Source of the DNA: Larix kaempferi
Lineage: Eukaryota; Streptophyta; Pinopsida; Pinales; Pinaceae
Reading direction: 5' to 3'
Length of the DNA: 64,000 bases
NCBI GenBank assembly: GCA_027924585.1
Contig: BSBM01000597.1
Location: 3,390,001-3,454,000 of the forward strand
The translations under genes and the position numbers were made by a program. Below are positions 56,310 through 64,000 of the stretch, in pieces. Position 1 is the first letter of the stretch. Every line of letters begins with the position of its first letter. The notes under the pieces are model-generated. The model saw nothing but the letters and a program-made list of their open reading frames with translations, made no database searches and was not told the origin of the DNA.

Positions 56310-57800
56310 TTCAATCTAAAGAAAACCAAGCCTCTCTCTGAAGATTTCAAACTTCACTCTGGCTAGTGGTTTCATCAACACATCTGCAACCTGCTCATCC
56401 GTCGCAACATACAGGAGCTTCACTGTTCCTCCCTACACCATATCCCTGATATAGTGATACTTGATCTCGATGTGCTTCGACCTGTCATGGAACACCGAGT
56501 TCTCAGACAACTTCACACAACTCTGGTTGTCACAGAAGATACAGGTAGCATCCAACGGGAGATGAAATAACTTAGACATTAGCTTCCTAAGCCATATTGC
56601 CTCACAACTAGTCGAACAAGCTGCGACATACTCTGCTTTGGCTGTACTCAGTGCTACGCAAGACTTCTTCCTACTAAACCAAGAGATCACACCTGATCCC
56701 ATACTGAAGTAGCACCCAGAAGTTATCTTCCTATCTGCAGCACTGCCTACCCAATCTGAATCAACATAACCCTCCAGGTTAAACTTTTGATTCGCATCAT
56801 ACTTGATCCCATAATCAACTGTACACTTTAGGTACCTCAGAATATGCTTTACATAAATTAGGTGAACATGTCTAGGATCCATCAGGAACTGGCTCAATGT
56901 GTTCACCACAAGGAAAATATCTGGTCTCGTGTTCGTCAGATATATCAAGGACCCAATCATCTGACGATACACTATGACATCAACTGGATCAGATGAAGCA
57001 TCAGACAATAGCTTCAGGTTCGATGCCATAGGTGTGGCCATGGCCTTGCATTCCATCATCCCGAACCGCTTCAGGATCTCTACTGCATACTTCCCTTTTC
57101 CAAGGAAGATCCCATCTGCACTCTGCCACACCTCCATGCCTAGAAAGTAATGCATCATACCCAAGTCTTTCATCTCAGACTTAGTAGCAAGCTTCCTCTT
57201 TGTGTCGGCAATCAACCCATCCTCACCTATAACAAATAGGTCATCCACATACAGCAGTAGTATCACAAGATTTCCTTCCTCAAACTTGTAGTAAAGGTTG
57301 GAATCCGCTTCATCCGCTTCACTCTTGATAAAGCCCAAACTGGATAGAAAGATGTCTATCCTACCATACCAAGTGCTAGGAGCTTGCTTCAAGCCATACA
57401 AGGCTTTCTTCAATCTGTACACATATGACTCCCTGTCATGTGTCTCAAAACTAAGTGGCTGCTCCACATACACTTCCTCTTCAACTACACCATTCAAGAA
57501 CGTTGTCTTGTCATCCATCTGGTGTATCTTCCACTTCATCACTGCAGCCAGGGAAAGTACTATTCTGATGGAAGTGTATCTGGCTATAGGAGCAAAAGTC
57601 TCTTCATAGTCTAATCCCTCTTTCTGGGAGAAGCCACGATCTACAAACCTCGCTTTGTATTTCTCTATGCTACCATCTGCAGCATGCTTGATCTTATAGA
57701 TCTACTTGGAAGTCACAACAGACTTCCCTTCTGGTCTCAGGACCACATTCCAGACATCATTCTTCATGATCGAATGGTACTCCTCGACCATGACATCCTT
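56310..57800 (-). CDS. C3 reverse transcriptase-RNase H frame
   Basis: An uninterrupted 369-codon frame (57542-56433, minus) gives EEEVYVEQPLSFETHDRESY, KKALYGLKQAPSTWY, the catalytic LLLYVDDLFV, MHYFLGMEVW, YRQMIGSLIYLTNTRPDI, then RNase H: YVDSDWVGSAADRK, STAKAEYVAACS, DNQSCVKLSEN and SKHIEIKYHYIRDMV. The normal Copia order continues upstream to about 57800 (EEYHSIMKNDVWNVV) with one TAG near 57703, and downstream (LLYVATDEQVADVL) past a TAG at 56433. So the frame has about two stops in roughly 490 codons. No integrase precedes it; a splice-acceptor-like CTTGTAG lies upstream near 57925. Tentatively a non-functional polyprotein relic, the best preserved of the family. Confidence 0.85.
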
Positions 57801-60631
57801 CTATTACTGCATCCTGGATCCTGGGAACTTCAGATTCTTCAATATCTTCAATAGATAGCTTTGTTGCTGGAACAACTGTTGTAGTCCTTCTTTTCTAGGT
57901 GATTGTACATGATCTTTCCTACAAGTCAAATTCAATTGCATGATTAAAAACTTCTCATAGTTTTTCAAAAACACATTCTTATGCATAAAGACATATGTCG
58001 TACAGTCATGCAATTATCTTAGCCAATGTTTCAATAAAACATTTATCCATATCCCGTAATCACACGGTAACTTTCTAGATGCCTTCCATCTCTACCAGAA
58101 CATTTGTTAAGAGTGTGCACAACTTCCAACATGTTAGCAAAGAGGTTCCATTCTAGATAAGTAACAATGGAATGTTGTATAATACCATAGGCCACTTACC
58201 CATTACTTGCATATTAGTAGTATCTTGTTCATTAATGCAACTTTTCTAATATGCATAATACATATCCTAAATATAGGAACATAAGTATGTACACTACTGG
58301 ACAACATCATTTAAGTAATCATATATATACTAAATGATAGTTCAAATACTTATCTTTGTTTAGTTGTAGGGTGGACTCCCTCTCAATATTTGCTTCCTTG
58401 CAGGAACGACTGGAGTGTGCTCCCTCTTGATCTTTTCTTCCAGGATTACCTGTCCTTGAACTTATATCCATCCTGGACCACTATGCATGCTTAAGTGTGC
58501 ACTAGTGTCATCATTGTGTCATCCTCAATATCTCATACATAATCATACATTCATTACTATAATCTCAATACTATCAAAACATTATGATTCTAAATAATAT
58601 TAAACATGTATGGTCATGATCATTTCATACACAGGTAATAAGCATTAGTATTCAAGGTTTCAGGGAAGACTTCTTTTACTCATGCATATTCTTATTTGAA
58701 CATAAGACTCTTCTGGTTAGTCATATCATCAATCAAAGTAAGAAACATAATATGCATAAACCCTTGATTACTTAAACTTCTAACTTCAATAATAATCATC
58801 CAAAAGTATAAGATCCTAACACAAGGTAGGATTCTAACTTGATATAGGAAAAACATACCTAGTTATCATGTTTGCTAGTTATGTATAACATACCCAAACA
58901 ATGTCTTCTTGTTCTCTTCAATGACCTATGCTAGTAACCTCCATAACTCATAAGTTAACCATTGTAGAACCAAAATCTACATACCTCGTAAGTAGAGCTT
59001 CTATAATGGCTATGGATGAGTCTTTGTCTTCATGTCACCATGGTCATATGTTCTTGATCTAGAACTTGATTTGCCTTTCTTGATGTACCTTTCATGTTAG
59101 TGGACAACATCAACCTTACACAACACCACAGCGCATTAGTACAATCATAAGTGTCATAACCCTAATCAATGAATGTATTCTATCATTCACATGCATTCAT
59201 ACTTTTACTAGGGTGATAAGACAAGTCTAAAATTAATCAAGATTGCACTGAGTTCAATAATATGAAGAAAAACATATCATAAACTTAATCATGCACAAAT
59301 TGCAAAACATACTTGTATATCCTCAAGTCATACCTATTGACATTTCTTGTAGTCTTCTTATGTAAGGCCTTAGCCTCATCTCCCTTTGGAACTGGAACTT
59401 CTTCACTTATGCAGTTGTCCAATTCATTCTCTTCTAGGATTAACCCAATCCACTTTGATTTGTTGAAACTGGATCTAGAGCTGGATTAGGGTTTGTCAGA
59501 GAAACCCTAAAAAATTCAAATTTTGAATTTCAAAATTCTGGATGGATGGAAAGATGTGCCTTGTTGAGCTGATCAAGCTGGCATACTTGAATTTTGAAAA
59601 CTACAAAATTTGACCCCTCAAAATTGCCATTGAAATTTTTGAATCTTCTAGACAGGATCCCGAAATAGGGTTTGATAAAGCACGGTCTTCTTCCCATCCA
59701 AAAGGTTCGATCTTTTGTTCTAAACTTCGATTTTTCTGAGGAGGTTCTAGCCGTGGTCACAAATTTCAAAAATTCTAACTTTTGCAGAAGCCCTAATTTT
59801 CCACCTTTTCGATCAAAATCCCAAACTAGGGTTTGATCAAGCCCGACCTTCTGTCCAACAAAAAAATTTGATCTTGGTCTCTAAATTTCGATTTTGATGA
59901 GGAGCATTCAGCCGTGGAATCTGATTCCAAAAATTCCAACTTTCTCCGAAGCCCTAAATTCCCGCAGCAGTGACAAGCCAAAAATGAAGGTGCTTAGAAT
60001 CCAATTTTGTTTTGACAAAAATATGCACCTGATTGTTTCTAGTGCATCTCTGAAATTAGAAATCCACAGGGTCTTAAACTTTGCCCTGTGGTACCCTGAC
60101 CTATCATATTTCCAACCCCATAGGTTGGACCTCAATTGGATTCTCTGAGAGAGAGTTATGCCAAGCGTCGCAACGTGACCTATTTATGGGATAAAATAGG
60201 AGAGCGAACTTGTATGACATGCCACATGTCATTGGTTCAACTTCGGCCTCTGAAAAACTTACTTGAGAAAGTACAGTCCGTTCTCTACATGTCACATTTT
60301 ACGAAATTTCATTTGGAGCTTCCTATCCCAAGTTGTGACCTTTTTTCCTAGGTCACCTGTTTATGACTAAGATCTAGAAGGTGCAGAAACCCTCGATTGT
60401 ACTGATCATAAAATAGAATGTACAACGAATTAGATGATGTTATTCGGACACAAGGTATATGGAGATGTTAGCTACGATCTGTGAAAGTTTCAAATCCTCA
60501 ACCTTTGCCAAAATGGATTTATAGTGAAAGTTCCACAATGGCGGGTTTTTGTTATATCAAGCCCTAGCTTCCAATTTGTCACAAGTGCAACAAGTGTCAT
60601 AAATGCCATATCATACCTTCCTTCAGGATAG
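57801..60631 (-). other. C3 spacer, gag stub and leader
   Basis: Counterpart of C1 29139-31800. The gag stub lies at about 59335-59465 (SKWIGLILEENELDNCISEE, then VPVPKGDEAKALHKK). The spacer (57926-59330) repeats the exon/intron-like pattern, with AAGATCAAGAGGGAGCACAC and GATGGATATAAGTTC blocks conserved. The leader (59470-60631) includes the CTTCGGCCTCTGAAAA block once. No protease or integrase motif was seen. Confidence 0.6.
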
Positions 60632-60643
60632 ATCTGATACCAT
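60632..60643 (-). other. C3 primer binding site, mutated
   Basis: GATCTGATACCA, tRNA-iMet primer complement with one change (GCTCTG to GATCTG), adjacent to the 5' LTR. Confidence 0.8.
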
Positions 60644-61271
60644 GTTATATTTTCATCATTTAATTCAATAGATCTAGGATCTTAACTGAAAGAACAACAT
60701 GTACATCATATCAAGCATAAGAGACAAGAGACAAGAGACACAAAACATTTCACTGGGGAAAACCAAGAAGGTGAAAAACCCTGCAATTTCCTTAGAGATA
60801 GAATAAGCATCAATAAAAGGATCACCATGATCAAACCCAAGAGATATATATCTTCAGCAGCATACTCCTCCTCCACTTGTGCGTACCCTTCTCTTCTCTC
60901 ACTAATGCGAAGTGAGTGAATGAGACAATGTGTAAAATGTGAGAGACACACTCTCTATTTATAAACTTACTTTCACTTGACCTTTACTCAACTAGGTCAG
61001 CCCCAACTTAACCACATAACACAAGCCTGACTAGGCCAACAGCACTAGGGTGGTATAATAACCCTTTGACCCACATAAATCATACAGGGCCAACCCCATC
61101 AAGGTGGTCTAATAAGATCCATCAAGTATAAGTTACGACACTTACAATATAACTTGCGACACTTGCAAGTACAACTGATGACACTTCCATTCAGAGGATC
61201 CCTTGGGGATACAATAAAGTACAAATACAATATACAAGTGAATATCTTCTGAAGTTACAAATACATCATCA
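60644..61271 (-). repeat. C3 5' LTR
   Basis: 628 bp; minus strand starts TGATGATGTATTTG (TGTT changed to TGAT) and ends ATATAACA. It is bordered on its outer side by the target duplication ACTTG. The TATA motif on the minus strand lies near 60955. Several indels separate it from the 3' LTR. Confidence 0.85.
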
Positions 61272-61276
61272 ACTTG

Positions 61277-62134
61277 GCCTTTTTGCTCTTGCCGATCATG
61301 TGGAACTTGACTAATAACTATGGCAGTGGTAATGTGACAAAGAAGAATCCTCTTGTTAAAGGTGACGTGAAACTTGATCAATTTATGTGAAACAAGAAGA
61401 TATGGATCTGCTAAAAGAAGATTTCAATCAAGGTTATAAGAAAATGCAAAGTTGGCTCCTTAATATTCTCCAAAAATATTTTTAGAATTAAAAATTCAAT
61501 AAAGACAAGTCGGCTTCAGATTATAATTAAAAATAAAATTTCCTTTATCAATCATGGCAAGTCGGCCTTCAAAAATATTATGAAAAATAAGTATAATTAA
61601 GAGGCCTCACGACCTCATTTGGATGAGTAAGCATGGAGATATAGTTCTGATCTCGGGTGAGCTTATTGAGGGAGCCACAGTGGTGGAGTGGAGAAGATGG
61701 GATATGGTTGAGCTCTGAGTTATTCGGGTAGCAGCTACATCTAAACATGAAGTGAGATATTTATTGGTGATACTGGTTCTGATTTTTAGGTATATGAAAG
61801 ACTGAGGGCAACAACAGCAGAAGAGAAGTTTGTATGTCTTTTATTCTTCTTATTTTTAGGTGTGAAGGGAAGTCCAAGGAAACAACAATAAAGAGTGTAT
61901 AGTAATATTTAGAATTCGAGTATATGCTTTGAGGAAATTTGAGATTACGGGGAGTATAGAAACAACAGGTGTAAGGATGTCTTGAATTACTTCTTTTATA
62001 AGCAGACTTTGTGGATATGAGCAGACATTGAGCACATAATATGATTGGTGACACAATGAAAAGACAGTGGACAGGTTGTGTTGATGCCTCGAATATCACA
62101 ACATCAATCAACAATGGATTCTTCCCAGTAAGCG
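61277..62134. other. Flank of C3: unassigned
   Basis: No gene recognised. Minus-strand frames 61761-62141 and 61856-62056 lack motifs. Sequence to the left of C3 (44000-44115) shows no obvious protein continuity with this side. Confidence 0.35.
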
Positions 62135-62154
62135 ATCCCAACTAGATCACCCAC

Positions 62155-62990
62155 TGTTTGGTGTGGGGAATCCATCCGGTTAATGGTCCGGCTACGGTGT
62201 AAGTTTTAAAAGATTTGTTTATTTTCCACCGGTTGCAGCCCAATCCACCGTTTATATATTTTTTTTTATCTTTAAGATGATATGCATGTGCCCTAATTTA
62301 AATGCATGCATTAAACAAATCTATCTTAACCTAATTAAATCTAAATTAAACTATCCTTATAAGGAATAAATTTAAAGAGTGAGTAATGAACTGGAAATGC
62401 ACCCAAGAACTTCACAGATAGTTGTTAAATTGGAAAGAAGCATTTACAGTAGGAAACAAAGATTATCAAATATAGCTCTGATAGAGACAAACATTCTATT
62501 ACCCATTTAACACAGAAATTTTGCAAAAGGAAATGAAACCATTCATAGTAGAGAATTAATTCACAATAGCTAGGAAAGATCTCACAGAAAATGTATGAAA
62601 GATGTATAAATAGTTCAGCAATTATCCAACACGACCTCAAGTATAGTGTTGTGCAGGCTTCCACAGGCCAAAACGATTTTCTTGTTCAGGTTGTAGAAAT
62701 AGTTCCTATACAACACAGAAAAATCCTTTCACCTACCAAAAGTCCTTCTATTCTCCTCTAATCAGCTATATATAGCTTTACAAAATGCTCCAAGAGCTGC
62801 CACCTAAACCCTAACGGTTTATATTCCTCTAATTTGCCTTGTAGTGCCCATATCACAAAAAGAGAATAAAACCCAAAATATTTACAAAATGGACATTATT
62901 GAGGGCCCAATATCATCTAATAATTAATACATAGGAAAAGTGAAGAATAGATGCTGGTCGCAAACCCATAGAGTGAGGAAGAAATAGACT
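62155..62990 (-). mobile_element. Candidate LTR, minus orientation (weak)
   Basis: On the minus strand the segment ends CCCCACACCAAACA and is followed by GTGGGTGATCTAGTTGGGA (62135-62154), which has the look of a Gypsy primer site. A palindromic TATA box (CTATATATAG) lies near 62766 with an AGAGGAGAATAG leader after it on the minus strand. The other end is undefined and no partner LTR is in the window. Confidence 0.3.
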
Positions 62991-63075
62991 ATTCATTAAT
63001 TGATGCCTTTTGCTGACTGGGCGCTTATGTTGAGGCTGATACTCCCGTTGGGGCTTGAACTGCTGGTGCTGCCAT

Positions 63076-64000
63076 TCAAGTTGATGTTCCTGCTTCTCCT
63101 ATTGTAGCTTGTTGTGTTCCAGCTGTTAGCATACTGTCAGCCTCCGCTATATACTTCACCCAGACACCGGTTTCTTTTATGATATTGTTTGCATCCGGGG
63201 GAAGCATGGTTTTCAGCGAAACCTCATGCTTGGCCAGTTCTTCTTCTTGATTAGTGACTTCTATCATTGTAGCTTGGAGAATTTCACCTAGGAGATGTGT
63301 GCGGATTGTTTCCTGGCCAATCCAATCATGAAGATCCTCAGTGGTTAGAACATCTATCTTCTTTACATAATCTGTTTCAGCATTCAACCTGTCCTTTAGA
63401 TCAAACAAGCATTGGGATTTTTCTGGGAACTCCTCTATAGTCTGAGGAATTTTCACCTGGCATTATTCATGGGTTGTTTTTATTTTAATATACAAATTCC
63501 CACACCGTTCAAGTGTGTCCAAGGCCACTTTGTTCAACTTTACTCCATAATCCTGTCAAAACCCCAAGAGGCAGATATCTGCTTTGAAACCGGCGATGGA
63601 CTTAAGAGGGAGTCCTTTTGGGAATCCCAATCTTCCCTCCCTCCATTCCATTTGCTTCCTTATGTCCTCAACAATAGGTGTGTACTTCCTCCTACGCCTA
63701 GTGGCCTCAACATTTATTTCTTTGATACTGACAACCACTTTATTTAACTTGCAGACCTCCTCCGTCATGAGTCCCTGGATATCGTATGTCTTCCTCATAA
63801 TTTCACAAGCCTGCTCATGAAAGGGTCCCAAGTCTCCAACCTTGTTGGTTGCAAGTTGTAATTGATACTCCAGCAACTCCTCCTTATCTTCTAGCTTTTC
63901 TGTACTCTCTTTCAGATCATCAATCTGTTGAGCGGTATCAAACTTCTCTGACTCTAACCGAAGGTTGTGACTTTCTAGAGATTTTTTCTCCATCTCAAGA
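63076..64000 (-). pseudogene. Coiled-coil protein relic, runs off the window
   Basis: One minus-strand reading frame from the right edge to 63076, interrupted by TGA (63556) and TAA (near 63475). Both breaks are in phase, so the segments 63993-63556 and 63456-63076 belong together. It is rich in K, E, L and Q with heptad-like runs (LKESTEKLEDKEELLEYQLQ, VCKLNKVVVSIKEI, ATRRRRKYTPIVEDIRKQME), then LNAETDYVKKIDVL and TTEDLHDWIGQETIRTHLL. It reads like the coiled-coil C-terminal part of proteins often carried by plant transposons, but I cannot name a family. The N-terminus lies beyond position 64000. Confidence 0.55.

Larger units (their letters stand above)
44121..61271 (-). mobile_element. C3: Copia-family element, minus strand, host of G2
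   Basis: LTRs 44121-44757 (3') and 60644-61271 (5'), primer site 60632-60643, polypurine tract 44758-44766. The flanks ACTTG (44116-44120) and ACTTG (61272-61276) form a target duplication. Subtracting G2 (10,006 bp plus 5 bp) leaves about 7.1 kb, close to C2's 7.3 kb. Internal order from the primer site: leader, gag stub (about 59335-59465), exon/intron-like spacer, RT-RNase H (57800-56310), repeat arrays. It has the longest open RT-RNase H frame of the three copies. Confidence 0.88.

Overview
This window reads as repeat-dense nuclear DNA of a large-genome seed plant. It has spliceosomal introns with GT..AG borders, plant-type Copia and Gypsy LTR retrotransposons primed by a tRNA-iMet-like site, a CACTA-type DNA transposon end, and fragments of plant gene families (PPR, GH17 glucanase, MAPEG glutathione transferase). 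The gene-poor, nested-transposon layout would suit a conifer or other gymnosperm, but nothing here fixes the species.

Layout. 1-11.1 kb: transposon debris, namely a minus-strand Copia LTR (1337-1794), a candidate Gypsy LTR (from 3442), and a minus-strand Gypsy protease remnant (10577-11126). 11.1-14 kb: two CACTA-type termini in direct orientation, then AT-rich tandem duplications. 15.1-18.2 kb: the only recognisable host-gene neighbourhood. It holds a lone PPR motif, a GH17 glucanase fragment abutting a CpG-rich block, and a five-exon MGST3-like gene (16420-18220) whose second exon appears to have lost about 20 nt, which shifts the frame. 18.2-26.9 kb: intergenic, with several local tandem duplications and no gene I can name.

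26.9-42.05 kb is a three-layer nest. A minus-strand chromovirus-type Gypsy (G1; LTR, chromodomain and integrase pieces) was split inside its integrase by Copia element C1 (+, 28489-41905, target-site duplication CACCC). C1 is interrupted by a second copy of the same family, C2 (-, 32663-39948). 44.1-61.3 kb is a second nest. Copia copy C3 (-, 44121-61271, duplication ACTTG) carries a 10-kb Gypsy insertion, G2 (45557-55562, duplication TCCAG). The C1 copy supplies the empty site for G2. The right edge holds a decayed coiled-coil reading frame running off the window on the minus strand.

Two points stand out. (1) G2 is not a normal LTR-internal-LTR element. Its right side is a 3' LTR cut at base 777 joined to a complete LTR in inverted orientation, so both outer termini are U3 starts, yet one clean 5-bp target duplication flanks the whole unit. 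The buried junction even seems to keep the bases that lie between LTR and primer site, as expected of an unprocessed cDNA end. (2) C1, C2 and C3 define a Copia family with a gag N-terminal stub and an RT-RNase H reading frame, but no visible protease or integrase. The gag and RT parts are separated by about 1.4 kb of exon/intron-like sequence, and about 1.3-1.7 kb of tandem-repeat arrays lie between RNase H and the polypurine tract.
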